Shown piece after piece: positions 1-13,900 of a stretch of DNA of 64,000 bases; position 1 is the first letter of the stretch, and every line of letters begins with the position of its first letter. The notes beneath the pieces are model-generated. The model did not search any database. It was not told where the DNA came from and was given only the letters and a program-made list of their open reading frames with translations. The position numbers and the translations under genes were made by a program. Source of the DNA: Setophaga petechia (taxonomy: Eukaryota > Chordata > Aves > Passeriformes > Parulidae); assembly GCA_024362935.1 (NCBI GenBank), contig JANCRA010000060.1:1180501-1244500 (forward strand). Reading direction: 5' to 3'.

Positions 1-614
1 TGGTAATTCAGTCCAGAACTGTGAAGATTTTTTCCAGGTAACTGGAGAATGCTACTTGTAAGTTCAGCCAGCCTTGATTTATATCCAGTGTAGGCCTCCC
101 AGGGGAACTATTCAAGGTGTTTTCTTCACACACTCTTAATCTGGGCTTGGTGCATTCTGTTCCATACATAGACTAGGAAAACAAGTGCTTTCTATCCACT
201 TTAAAGTCTGTGAGATTAGGGAATGTGTATAACCTCATGTGAGTAAGAGTGAAATGTGAGGGGGAAGTCTCCAGCTAGTAGTGCTTGTGTGAAAGTGGCT
301 GTAAAGCAAAGGTATTTGTACACCTACTCAGTCTGAAAAATAGTTGGCCTGGAAAAGCTGGTCACTTAGACCTTTGTCACTTCTGACAGCAGTAAACAGT
401 GACTGAGCGGCATAAAATTGTCTGGTTCAGAAAATACCTTCTTGCCCCTAGAAAGCTTGCACATCTTGGAGCAGTATCATGCAGTCCCAGAGCTCCAGCA
501 TACTGGGAACTGGCTCAGTCAGTTACACATTTCTGCTCTGGGCATGCATGGTGCTGTTTCTTCTGTCAACTTTTTTTGACCATAGATTTTTAATGATTTA
601 CTACAATTTTACAG
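1..614 (+). other. PHF20 intron, left edge of window
   Basis: No exon of PHF20 with a fitting phase and no known repeat was recognised here. The exon before 615 must end with one base of a split codon and lies outside. Confidence 0.6.
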
Positions 615-776
615 GGTATTCAGGCACTGGGGAGAACACAGATATCTCACAAGAGCTTTCACCTGAAAAATCAGTTGTCACAAAATCTAATTCTTCAAAT
701 AAATCATTTGCTCACCCAAGCACCTTGCTTCACTGCACTGATTCTGGACAGCATAAGGGAAGATCAAAAGCAAATG
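615..776 (+). CDS. PHF20: PHF20 exon: linker before the PHD finger
   Basis: Acceptor TTTTACAG and donor GTGAGA. The exon enters after one base of a split codon and leaves one base of the next. The peptide contains [11 protein letters not shown] and SGQHKGRSK, matching the low-complexity linker of human PHF20 (DTSQEPSPPK, SGHHKGKVK). The frame is also open upstream, but residues before 615 are intronic. Confidence 0.88.
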
Positions 777-3700
777 GTGAGATGACTCTCCTCTATGGCT
801 TTCTAGTTCTGTCTTTCATTACCAGTAAATACATGAGCAGCACTAACATATTTGAAAACTGGTTCTTATTGTATAAATTTGGCTATTCTTACTCAGGGCT
901 GTGCGTATTTCTTTCCCCCTGCTTCACAAGGCTGGACCCAGTTCGTTTGCCTGAGCTTGATGTTGCTGCCTTTTACTTTAGCTTTACTTTCATATACACT
1001 TCAAGACTGTTGCCCTTACCTCAGAAATCAAACTCATTTTGCAGAGGTTTTTTTCAATGCCTTACTAATTCCTAAAATAACTATGTTACAACTTAATAAT
1101 TTTTTCATATTTCCAAAAGTTTCTACAATGTAAGAACTCCTTCAGAGTTAAAAATGGGTGCTTTGCGAGCTTGCTGTGTTCAAGAGACCATTGGGTGTGG
1201 TGATGTGTAGTTGTATTGATACAGAATGAATATGCTTATAATGACTTTGAGCTTCATATGAGAAACTCTTTGAGTATTGTTTATTGATATCTTCTTCGTA
1301 GTACTTCATACACACAACCCATAAAAATCTGGCTGCTGTGTACCAGCTTTCATAATTCTAAATGTCTTGCTCCATGTTACTACTTACTGATACAGACTGG
1401 TACAATAAAAAAGATAAATGTTTGATTTTTCTCAAAAGTCACAGATTTAAAGGAAATAGAAAATATATGACAGCTTGATTCTGTACAAGAATGTTAAATT
1501 CTTTTTGGTACAGATACACTGTTGAGAACCGTTTGAGCTTGTTTTGGGTGGTTTTGTTTGGGGTTTTTTGGTTTTGTTGTTAGTTTTTTGTTGTTTTGCT
1601 TAACTTTCTTTGTTATAAGACAAAAGTAAATTTTCGCTTCAGTTAAAATTCCCCTTTTTAGGTGAAACGGGAAACATTAAAAACTACTGAAGTGCAGATA
1701 GTGGTAATGTCCTGAAACACGTTTTGCAATCTGAGCAGTTGTGTCTCTGGAGTATATCAGCCGTAGGACATACAATTTAGTAGCTTGGTCATCAGTTGCT
1801 CAGACTTCTTTTGATGAGTTGATAGATATTGAAAGTGGTGAAAAATTATTTTATTTTATGCTTTTTAAATTGTTTTGTTGCTTTTTGCATCTGCAGAACT
1901 TGTGCCTAGATAAACAAGATCTGGTATAAATGAAAGTGAAACTTCTGTGTAATGTGGAAGTGCAGTGTGCCCATCCCGTCACTTCCACTGTACTTTAGGA
2001 AAGACTGTCCTAGTTCAGAGGTGGAATAGAGCTTTTAAACATGGAAATAAACTATTGTGTTGGGTTCTCACCCTTTGACAACCAGTATCTCACCCTTTGA
2101 CAAACTGTATCTTCCCCAAAAGATACAGTTTATGCCACAGACTAGTAGTTCTGTTTTTGCGTTCTATGAGCTAAATGATGAAAGTATTTACACTCACTGT
2201 AGGTGAGACCCCACCATTGTACTTAAGACTAAAATTTTTACCTTCCATTCCCCTCTAACTCATTAAATTATTTTCAAATAATTAAAGTACCTCATCTTCT
2301 TCCTCTGACCCTCCCATTCTATCCCCAAGGAAGATGCAGACATTGATTTAATATTATTGAGGTAAGATTCTCATTTCAGCATGCTGTTCAGTTAAAATTT
2401 TCTTGGCAGTTTTATTCAATCTAAGATGCACTAATGCTTCAGCTAAGTAGTGTGGGTGCATTCTGGAAGAATACCTTGTGCAGTACACTGCCTGTGAGTT
2501 TATAAATGCATCCTAAACAGAAGATTAAATGAAAATAATAATTTCTGAAGCAGGATTAAATTCTGTGTTGGACCCAGTATTTCTGTCATGAAAACATCAC
2601 TTTGTGAGATTGAATGGTTCATAAAACAGAACCCTCTTGTCTCTTTTTGAGAGCTCTACACTAGAAGTGCCAAGTCACAATTCTGTACCAATTTGCAGCA
2701 GCTAGCATGAGTCCTATTTGAATGTACAAGCCTGGTTTTGTTGTTTATAGTTTTGTCTGAAGAGACTTCATGCCTTGGTTTGAGACGCTCTATGCTGACA
2801 GTACAGTTTTAATGACAAAAGCTGTTAAGATGGATATTTTGAGAGAGCCATTAATGAGACTATAAAACTTCATTATGTAGTAACCTTCAATAAACAGTTA
2901 AAATTGTGGTATTCCCTAAATTACACTGTGAACTCATGCTTTTTGGAATGGATATTTGCATACTTGGGATGAGATTTTGAGGGACCTTTTTTTATAATTA
3001 CTCAGGATTTTTTGTAAATACTTCTTGTACAGAGGATGACACCCTGAGTGAGTCATCTATGGATAGCTTGCCTTGGAGTGACGATGACTGCAGTCAGGAA
3101 GTTGATGTAACCACCAACCCTGATGAAGAAGTTGGAGAGAGTGATTTTGAGATTGTTCGGTGTGTTTGCGAAGTAAGAGAAGAAAATGACTTCATGATTC
3201 AGGTATGAAAGGGAGGGTAAATGCACATTTTAGTGAATGCAGTGGAAGGTGTCAGTAAAGAAACTTTTGTACCTGAAATAATAAACTATTGTTGTCTTCC
3301 AAAAGCATAACATTTTTTGAGGTAATCTGTAAGGGTGACTGCTACGATAGTTAACTTCTGCTTCATAGTACAGTTTAGGATTTTTAATTGAAAGAAAGAG
3401 GGAACATTCACTCCAAGTCAAAAATGGTTGGTTTGTCATTTGGGAATTTTTCTAAACATAAAAGACTTTCTTGATTCTATGAATGCATATTTGAAATCAG
3501 TGATTTTCTTTTTTTGGTTCCCTCCAGTTTAGAACCTGTTCAGAGCATTGTAATGAGATAGTACTGTACTTCCCATTCCTCTGCCCTGGTAAGAAGCTTG
3601 ACTTACACATACCATTCTCCAGACAGGCTGGGAAAAAAAAAAATTGAGAGTTTTCCTTTAAAGCAGAACTGCATTTATCCATTCTGCAGTAGTCTGCAAA

Positions 3701-6700
3701 TTCAGAGATCCTAACCTGCCTAAGGTCATCTGTCCATTCCACATGTATCTGCTCTTTTTAAATCAGCTTCACTGAAAACTTTGAGAGGCTTCTATTGTCT
3801 CTCCTGCTTAAAACTGTTGATAAAAACCTCCTTAGAAGTTACTTGCCTATTTACTTTGAGATGTTTGTAAATTATCAGGAAATCATGTCCCTACATAGCT
3901 GCTTTCACCATCCCACCCAGTTCCTATGGATTTCAAGAGGTGAAGTCAAAAAATCAATTAAATTTCTTCATTATTTTTTGCTCTAATTCATTTTCTTTGA
4001 GTTTCCATGCTGTTTCATGGAGCCTTGCTGTGGAAGGTATGATGCTTTTTATCTTGGTGGTGAGTTCACTTCAAACAACTTCACACAACTTTGTTTTAGT
4101 GTTGGGTCCTGACAATGCAGGGCAAAAAGTAACTTATGAATTAGTAAGGAAGGCTGGAGTGATGGGCAGTGGTCAAGTGTAAGTAAATAGCACCAGACTG
4201 TGCACAAAGAAAAAGGAGTCCAGCAGTGGTGACTAAAGGGGAGTAGATAGGCTTACGGACATGGCTTACGGAAAATCACAAAGAAGTAGCCTGGGAGTAT
4301 AACTGCCAGAAGTAAGTTCAATACTAGGTTAGGATTGCAGAATGTAGGGAGCTGTCAGCTGGCTCTGGATGCAGCCTATGTATACCTTTCCTTTAGAGTT
4401 TCGTGGGCTGCTTCTGAGATTACCTTGCTAGGTTGAACTAGTTTGGGTGGGCTTTTTTAGCATATTGCAAGCTTTTAAACATCTGAATTGATTTGTGAAA
4501 GAATTGCTCTCTGGAAGAGAGATGCAGATAAGCAGTATTGTGAGTATCTGCATTCTTGGTGGGGATTGAGGTAATAGGAAATATGCTGGCACCTGGGATA
4601 CCTGCTTGGGTTTGCTGCGTACCTGTCTTGATAGCAGAATGAGGAGCCAGGGCAGTTTCTTCATGGATCTGGCTGGAGGTTCATTGCTCCCAATATACAT
4701 GGATCCCCTCCTCTCTTACAAGAGGGAGAATGCTAAGCGTTCTCTTTCAGCTGTGTTCAGTGCTGTGTTCATTCATCGTTATATTGTGCCAAATATAGAA
4801 ATAATGCAGGAAAATGTTAATTTTAAACACATTAGCACCTTGTCCGTGAAAGACTGGGGAACATTAAAGTTTAATGAAACTTATACACAGTTAAAATGGG
4901 AGTTCCTTTAGGTATTTAAACTAATAATTTGCCTCCACATTCAAAAGATTTTATAAAAAGTTTTCTTTGACCCGTACTTGCCTTAAATTAATTGTCTTGA
5001 GCAATTTGTGCATTAAGGATGTCATTCATTGCACTGGGATGCAGAAATCTCGATTTGCATTTATAGAAGTATCTGCTTCAGTTAGTAGAAATTAAATCTG
5101 GAAAAAGAAGTACAGAAAAATAGTGTATTGTTGGTTAGTGCTGTTTTGTTCCAGTCTCCGTAACTCTACAGGGAGGTTACTAGATTTCATTTATGGAGCT
5201 GGTGTAAAGCAGCAGTGTAGCATTGCCCTGTGTTCCTTCTGGAGGCACAGCACTCCGATTTGTGGTGAGGCCCAAAGAAATCCAGACTGTTGTTGCCTCA
5301 TCTTTTTATTTTTTATATTGAAACACTGGTGAATTTGTGTATGATGCAGAAAATTCTGGGGCTGAATTTGATGGCCTCAGAGGTGATGGATGTAAACAGA
5401 CTTGAGATATTTTTGTTCTGGAAGGTGAAAAGCTGCTTTAAATACACATCTTTTGTGTTTGTTTATTTACTTTGTGACTTGAATTTCAATTTAAATATTT
5501 TTTGCACAGTGCTGTATGTTTTTCTCTTCTAAATCTTCTGCTTGGCATGCTTTGAAACTCCCTACTACCACCTGGGCAGGGAGTAGTTTCCCAGTAGCAT
5601 GTGCCAGAGCAGTAACCTGTAGCCTAGCAGCCGCAGTGTGCAGTAGAACCTGCAAGTTAAAGAATGCACCTGTACCCTGAAGGGGTGATTATTTAAATAT
5701 CAGTTGAGTGAAATTTTAAAAAGTTGGGATGCTTGTGCTGGTTTGAAAGTAAACCAACAGGAGAAATGAACCCCACAGAAATACCGTGAGAGAGGTTTCA
5801 GGTCAGAGTTACAATGTCATTAGGAAGATTACAGTAAATGCAACAATACAAAAAACTGGCTTAAAGTCAGACTACAGCCTGGTGTTCTGTTGGTCAGGGT
5901 GGTGGTCTCAGTCCTATCAAATAGTGACAGTAGTCCTGTGAAATGATGGTTGAAGTTGAGAGCAATGGTCCTCTGGGAGGTCTGGTCCTCCTGTGGAAGT
6001 TAGGTCTTCCTCTGGATCTGTCCAGTAGTCATGGTGTCCTAAATTCCTAAAGCACCCAGATTATTTATGGTCAGATATGGGCAAGATGCTCAGTACCTCC
6101 CCCAGGGCAGGGATTTTCACAGTGGAATGATGTAATCCTATGAGTCATGGGATGTTTTGGGGATCCTTGATGGCCTAGGTCCTTACAGCTGCCCATTGGG
6201 GCATTAAGGCCCGATGGCAGAGATGACCCCCCTTAGGCTGGATGTAGTTATCACAGTTAAGTCAGTTTATGAAGACAGGAAAAACTACCCTGATGTACCT
6301 GGTTTGGGAGTGGTTGGCCTCTTGTCTAACACTTGCAGCCTGCCAGCTGGTGTGCACTGGGCAGCTCTTGCAAACGACCCATCATTTACAGTTCATCAAG
6401 AATAATGTAGATTGCCTGGAAAAACACTGAGTGCAGCTCTGTACAATATGGCATGATCCATAGGATGCAGGTTTAACTAGATCCAGGAGCTCCCTTCTTA
6501 TTTTTAGCGCAGTCTGTTTATCTTAATCTGTTTTCTTTGTTTTAGAACAACTTTTTCTGGCTCTAATTTGTGAAAGAATTGTCTGCCTTTCCTGAAAACG
6601 TCTCCTAACTGCATTAGGGCTATTTACCCATTTTGGAAGGCAAAATATTGTTGGTTCCATCCTTCAGAAACCTGATTCTCTCTAACCTTTTACATTCTCC

Positions 6701-7910
6701 AATCCCAGAGCTCCCGTCTCCTGCACACCTAGACTGCTCATTTAATGCGGTGAGGTATTCAAAGTCTGGTTGTCCTTTTCTGTCCCTCCTAGCTTGAGGA
6801 AGGGCAAGAGATAAGAGAATTAATTAAAGCGATGTTGAACGCAGATGAAATGTTTAGCAAGTTCGCATCTTTGTAGGTCAATGAAGAGCAATGTGAGATT
6901 CCTTGCAGTTGCTGTTAGGGTTTGGTTTAGCTCATGCTGCAGTCCTCTATATTGACAACATTCCTCTTTTTGCTTTATACTCTTGAGAAATAAAGGGTAT
7001 ATAATTTCTTGTCTCGCTGCTTGGGAAAATAGTAACTTTTAACTGACATCACAGTTTCCAATCAAAATAGACTTAATATTCTTATGTGGAGTTTTGTTCC
7101 ATGTTTCAGTGGTCTGTAGTCTACAATCACAATTTTGTCTCGTTAAAATACTGATGGGGAAAAAATGACAAAATGTGAATAGTTTTTTCCCTGCTCTAGA
7201 ACAGCATGGCTTTAAGAACAGTGACTGCATTTTCAATAGTGTAACTGTGCTAAAGAGATCCAAATTATATTCAGTCGTTGCCAGCATGATTGTCCTGCCT
7301 TGGAAAGATGTTGGATGGTCCTAAAGCTGGTGCAGCTGATCTGCACTGCAGGTTTGGTTAGTAGAGCTGCCTTTGAAGTGGATAAAATGTTGGAGGTACA
7401 AGAAACATTAAGGCATAATATTGCCTATTCCTGAAATAAACAGGGCAGGAGACTTTTTCTCCTTTTAATGCCTTTATTAAAAGTGATCAGCTCAAGGTTG
7501 GGAGGCTCGACGGGTCCGCAGTCATCACTCCCAGGGTGACTCGGAGGAGGAGGAACGTGCAGCTTTGTCCTCTAATGGTCAGAGTTGGGGGTCCCGTGCT
7601 CACGAGAGCTGTGGATGTAGCTCCACGTTATCTGACTTTTGAGTTTTCCAGGCTCGGGTCTTGGTTCCAGCTGAAGTCTTTGCTCAGGGCGAGGGGCAAC
7701 AAAGGTTTTCAGCATCTTTGCAGGTTCGGTATTTTGTTCCTCACGTTCAGACATCACTCTAATCTCTTAATTCTGTATTGGCTCCTTGTTTTCGGGGTCT
7801 TTTCGGTAAGCTTGGTGGAGTTGCTTCCCATGGCATGCTGGTCTCGAGCCTATTTTGCATTCTCTCTGATGCCCCGTCGTTGTCCGTCCGTCCCCGTGTC
7901 CCGTCCCCCC

Positions 7911-7947
<37 letters not shown>

Positions 7948-10900
7948 CCACCCCGGCCCCTCCTCTCACCGTCTGGGGAGAAGGACAGCTGAGCTTTAGG
8001 TAGGGCCATACCGATACAAAAGGAGCAATTAACGAGAACAACTGGTGATTACAATAACAAACAGGTAGAACTTCACCTTGGCAGCAACTGGTTTAACTGG
8101 TTCTGCAACCCTTTTTTTCCCCCCAAAAAAAAGGCAGATTTTTTATTTATAACACTCCTGTGTGGCATAAATATTTCTGGGATTTGATAACTAAATGTGG
8201 ATTACTGTTTGAGGGTGTCAGGAAAATTAATCCACAAACATCAGAGGTTTATGTCCAAAAAGGAGACAGAGGAGTCCTTTTCTTTCTTTGAATAAAGGGA
8301 GAGGCCATCGGGCATTCTCCAGGGATCCCTCAAATTTTTGGAGGAAATTTTTTGACACTGGCCTTTTTGTCCCAATTTTCCGGCTGCATTTCCCCTCTCT
8401 CTATCCCTTGTGCCTGAGGTACTTGAGAGGTACGGACTTCCCGGAACGCCTGATACCAAAGATTGCTCTCTAATGTATGGCCCCTCCTTTTTAGTTTTTA
8501 GTTCTTATGGAATTGAGGGGTTTCCCCATTGTGTCTTTCATCTTTCAATATCCAGTTTCATTTATCAGTAAACCTACAGTTTGTTTGTAAAGGCAAATAT
8601 CTTCTTCTGTTCATCAATCAGTGGAATCCTTCCCGTTGTTTCTTTTATCTCTCAGTGCTAGTTTTATCTACCAGCAGACCCACAGTTTTGTTTGTAAAGA
8701 CAAACCTGTCATTCCTCCTAAGGGGAAAGCTTTTGAATGCAGAAAAATTGATCTGTTTTGGTGGAGAAAACTTGATTGCTCTGTTGGCTATCTGGCTATG
8801 TGCACATGCATCTCATGAATGATTTTTGTTATAAATTATCAAATCGATAGCCGAATTTATAAAAAAATTTAACAACAATTTATTGGGTCAATTACAAAAA
8901 AATGGAATTTCGAGCAACCACCACAGTCAAGACAGTGTCTGCCCCGTACAGAGGCGCTGGGTGAACTCGGGTCCACTGACAAAGTGACAGCGTTTCCCCA
9001 GGAGTTCACCCGGAGTGTTTCCAGCAGCCAGCTTATATACAGTTTATTCTGCCTGGGGCAGAAATGACCATAGTTCTTTTGTGTCCCTTTGCATGTAAAG
9101 TTCTATCCATACATGTGTAGAAACAGACAAAGAACTGTCCACAGCCTAGACGAATGTCTAATTGCTCAGGAAGAGAAGTCTTTCACACGTAGTAGATAAT
9201 GCAATCTTCTGATTGTCCAATATTTGATCAGTCCAGGTGCCTGATCTCAAGAGCTGCTTGGTGATGTCCCGGTGGTCATCCCTCAGGAAATTCCTGATGG
9301 TATCTCACAGGTGCGGGTGTCAGAGGAAACCCCCCTCTGATGGCTCCAGCCTGTCTCCTTGTTATGATAACAGGTCCTGGTATTGTCTCAGCACTGGTCC
9401 GGGAATTAGTTACAATATGAATACCCCTGTTCCCAACCAGAGCAATCACAGACATCCTGGCTCAGGCTGCTTCATTCACACAAAGAAAAGGTCTGATTTT
9501 ATCTTAATGCTGTCCAGGAATTACTTATAACATGAATAAAACTGTCTTCCAGGCCAGGGTGGTTTTACAAGCATGGGTTTAAATTCTACTAATATTTTAT
9601 ACATACATGTATCTATCTCTACAGCATGAATTATCTCTCCTACATATAACAATTTTCATTTCCAAAGGAAGTATTTTTGTACCTTTCAGAATCTCTGCTT
9701 GTACTTTTTAATTGTTGTTTTACAGAAACACACATGAAAAATGTGGAGGGCTCACATTTTATTATAGTCTGTTTCTTTAATCTATCTGTTTGTAAGTGGA
9801 AGGTGGGGTGTGTATATTAATAGACCTTTTTGTCTTAAAATATGTAGATCCTGTGTTTCTTAATTGACATAATGGTATTGAGCTCCTCTAGCCTTGATTT
9901 CTATTAATGTGCACTTCTTGACTTTGAACAGTGTGAAGAGTGTCTGTGCTGGCAGCATGGAGTCTGTATGGGCTTACTGGAAGATAATATACCTGAGAAA
10001 TATACCTGCTATATTTGCCAAGATCCTCCAGGTACAGAAATTTAAGATTACAGACCCTTTTTATATATGTAGTAAATCTACTAGTTCATCTATATCTAAT
10101 CTATCTATATCTTATCTCTCTGGAAAACTATGCTATTTTCCCCCCACCTGTGTCTGTCACTGTAGGTAAGTTTCAGTTTCAGAAAATTTAATTTATGTGA
10201 ATGTCCATGAGTCAATATTATGGAATTACAAAAGGATAGGAATGGAAAAGACTATTTTCACTGTGATGACCATCTGGCACATATTCCTATAATAAGGATT
10301 GTACTGTCTGGGTATGGCAAATGAATGTAGAAAACAGGAAGCTCAAGCAAAGACTCCCCATGGGTACATCTTAGGGGATGTGGCTGCAGCTCTCCCCCAA
10401 CAAATTAGGCTGATGCATTCTTTTAAATAAGTCCACAAAAGGCTTCTGGCTCTCCTCAGCAGTGGCTCTTGTCATTTGTCTGCATTACCTGCTGTTCTGG
10501 TGTGATGCTGGCCCAATGGCAGCCACCCACAGAAGCCACTTGCTCACCCTCTTCTGCTTCAGCTGGGCAGAAGAGAGAAAAATTTAACAAAGAGTTCAGG
10601 AGTTGAGACCAGGAGAAAACACTCCAAGGGCAAAACAGGCTTCACTTAGAGATAAAAGGTGAGTTTATTACCAACAGAATCAGAGTAGGATAATGAGAAA
10701 TAAAATGAGCCTTTAAAAACACCTTTTCTTCCCCCAGCCCCTCCCTCCTTCCCACCAACAGTGCAGGGAAACAGCGTGTGGGGGTTTGGTCAGTTCATCA
10801 CTCAAGGTTTTCTTCTACTGCTCCGGGAGAGAAGATGCTCCCGTGTGACACCGTGGGGTCCCTCCCACAGGAGACAGTTCTCTGTGAGCTTCTCCAGCGT

Positions 10901-13900
10901 GGCTTACCAATCTCAGGAGCAGCAGTCTGCCCAAAACTGCTGCAACGTGAGCCCCTCCCACGGGCACACAGTCCTCCCAACACTGCTGCAGCGTGGATCA
11001 CTCGTCCACGGGGTGCAGTCCTCCAAGGACAGGCTGCTCCAGCCTGGAAGCAGGGGCCCTCTCTCTCCACCGGGTCTCCCACTGGGTCACAGCCTCCTCC
11101 AGGCATCCACCGGCTCCAGTGTGAGCATCTCCCCCATGGGCTGCGGCTGCATCTCTGCATCCCCTGGGAATCCCTGTGGGCTACAGGGGCACAGCTGCTT
11201 CACCGTGGTCCTCACCACAGCCTGCAGAGGAACCTTGGCTCTGGCACCTGGAGCACCTCCTCCCCCTCCTTCTCCACTGACCTTGGTGTCACCCGTGTTA
11301 TGTCCCTCACATGTTCTCACCTCTTCCTCTTCTGGGACTGAAAGAAAAAACTGCATCTTGGTTTTGATTTTCTTCTTAAATCTGTTATCACAGAGGCATT
11401 AGCAACCTCTCAGATTAGGCCAGCTTTGGCCAGCAGCATGTCCATCTTCAGAGTCACCAGGGACTGGCTCTGCCAGACATGGTGGAAGCCTCCAGCAGCT
11501 TCTCACAGAAGCCACCTCTGTGGCCACCGAGCCCTTCCCCCTCCCCCCACTACCAAAACCAGGCTGGGCAAAACCAACACACCTGCAATAACCTATATAT
11601 TGGTATTTACCTGAGGTAACACAGTCAGAGTTGATTAAGCATTATGTTCTCTCCTCCTTAGCAGATATTTTGAAATGTCTTAGTGTTGGAAAATCCCAGC
11701 TCTACAGAGATGGGGCAACTGAGAGGCAATTTAAAGATTTTATTCCATTATCAGTCTCGTAGAAGGGTGAGACATAAGAGCTGTAAAACTCAGTGCCATT
11801 CCATCAGAAGCCAACCTGTTTCCTGGTTACAGTATCTTATAAATGTTTTTCAGCCTATTAGCTTTTACCACACAATGGTGCTCATACTTCTAACACCAAT
11901 CACCTATTACTTTATCCCATATGGTCTTCCTACAATGCATCTTTCACAGTTCTAATTCTCAAAAATATCAGGTCTTTTTACATCGTTTGGAACTTGTTTC
12001 TAGTTCAATCTCTCTCTCAACAATGTCATCTCTATTCAACGGCCTTCCTAAGTCAGCGCACCTTATCTCAGAGTTTGCATACAGATGTACAAGACTGTGT
12101 GAGCTTTCAGTCAGGTTTTGAGAATCCTTTGCAAATCCATTTCTCACATCTTAGTACATCTTAACACAGCAGGTAAAATTACATTAAGCAAATATTTTCT
12201 GACTTTCTACTGTATTTATTCCAAGGACTTTCTGAAAGTGAAAAGAATGAGGTTTGGACTTGGGGCCATGGTTATAAATGGCAAGAAAATGGATCTCTTT
12301 TCACCTGATTAAAAGACTTTTTTGGTTTATATACATATTTGGATTGTGATCCAAGGCTTTTTTGGCTGTTGAAAGCTACCAACTCTTTTGTACTTTAACT
12401 CATAGATTTGTGTAGTATGTTTACTGCTGTTGCTTGTACTCTCAGCAATGAAGGCATGCTACACCTAAATATTAAACCTTTACTACAGAGACAGCAATAT
12501 ATTTAAGGTTTCTTTAGAATATCTTGCTTCTAGAATTTTAACTTTCTATTGAAGATATTTTGCTTTATGCCAGTTGAAGGTAGTTTTAAAGGGATTAAAA
12601 TGCCCTTGCAAACTGAAGTTGTGTCATCACACTTGAATGAGTGTTTCTGTGCAGGTGATTACAGCTTCATTTGTTGAATTCATCATTAACTATTATTTTC
12701 AGGATTCTGAAATTTACATTGGAGGGGACTTAATTTTTACCTTTTAGCTCAGTTTTAATTTTACTGCTGTTGTGAAAAGGAAAACTTGTCCAACTTTTTG
12801 ACTGCAAAGATGGCTTTTCAGTGACTGTGTTTGGCTTGAAGTGAGCTGATAGGCTGTATGAATCTACAAAGAAGTGGCTTTTAAGGCTGAACATGGCTAT
12901 TCAGCAGATTCTCACTTAGGAGCTTTCCCCTGTCTATACTGCTGGGACTTGTTACAGCACCATTCATTCTATTAGAAGTAAAAAGCAAATTTAGTGCAAT
13001 TTTGTCTAAAAACTGTACTGACTTCTGTTTTACTCAGATCTTTTTGAATCAGGTAGGATTTTTAAGAGATTTGTTAACATTTACACTTGCTTAAACATGA
13101 TCAAGATGATTATGTAGCACAATTGCTTGTGGGCATAGTCTGGTGTCTCCTTTTCAGGTTATATACTTCAAAAGGGAGCTCTTTTTTTCTCAGGGTGCAC
13201 ATCACCTCAGTTGTTCAGGTGACCATGAAGTTCTCAAAGTCACTGTTTTACTCTTGTGGACTGAAGTGTACTTTCTGTCTCAGATGTCAGCTTCTTTAAT
13301 GCAGAAATTAATGAGGGAGGGCGAATGCAGGTGGCCAGGAGTGTCTCCAGTGTGGTTCTGACCATATCAAAAATTCTGCTTGCCTTCCTGCTTGATACAG
13401 TGTGTCTGCCTGGAAGGTTGAGCTGATACACCTTTCAAAATTCTTTTTTACCCTGTCATGATTTCTGATGCCACCTAATACCCATTCTAGGTAGTGCTAG
13501 GCTCAGTCTCACTCTGCTGCCTAGTAACTCCCTTTTTCTTTTAGCTTCTCCTCTAGTCAACGTTAACCTGCTTATATTGGAGACCTTTTTGCAGTTATGG
13601 TTCCCAGTCTGTGTTCCAGTTTTGTCTCTGGTTTTGTGGGCTTGCTGCCTGGGCTGTACGTAGGCAGTGACTGATGCGGTTGTTTCTCTGGGTGCTGAGC
13701 TGTCCACTGAGAATATCTGTAGTAAATGTACATTTTGCAGGATGTGGGGGAGCTTTTGTTAGGTATTTACTGTGAAGGGCTTTTGTGTGTGTTTGCAATT
13801 TAGTAAGCACCTTTCCTTGTAATACCATTTGTTTAGCAGTTTACCTTACTTCTATTGAGACATCTTTCACATTCAGCACTGTTTCATTTCAGCTGTTGCT

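Larger units (their letters stand above)
3203..9931 (+). other. PHF20 intron with a cluster of antisense LTR-like sequence
   Basis: A 6.7 kb intron inside the PHD-finger coding region. Between 3.2 and 5.7 kb I see nothing recognisable. From 5.7 to 9.6 kb it holds LTR-like pieces oriented against PHF20, listed separately. From 9.6 to 9.93 kb it is plain AT-rich intron. Confidence 0.6.

Noticed and set aside
3497..4911. Several 60-101 codon frames on both strands
   Set aside because: All lie in a PHF20 intron, match nothing and have no flanking splice sites with suitable phase.
10761..11402. 213-codon plus frame with overlapping frames on both strands
   Set aside because: It lies wholly inside the solo LTR with target-site duplication and resembles no protein; low stop density follows from GC content.
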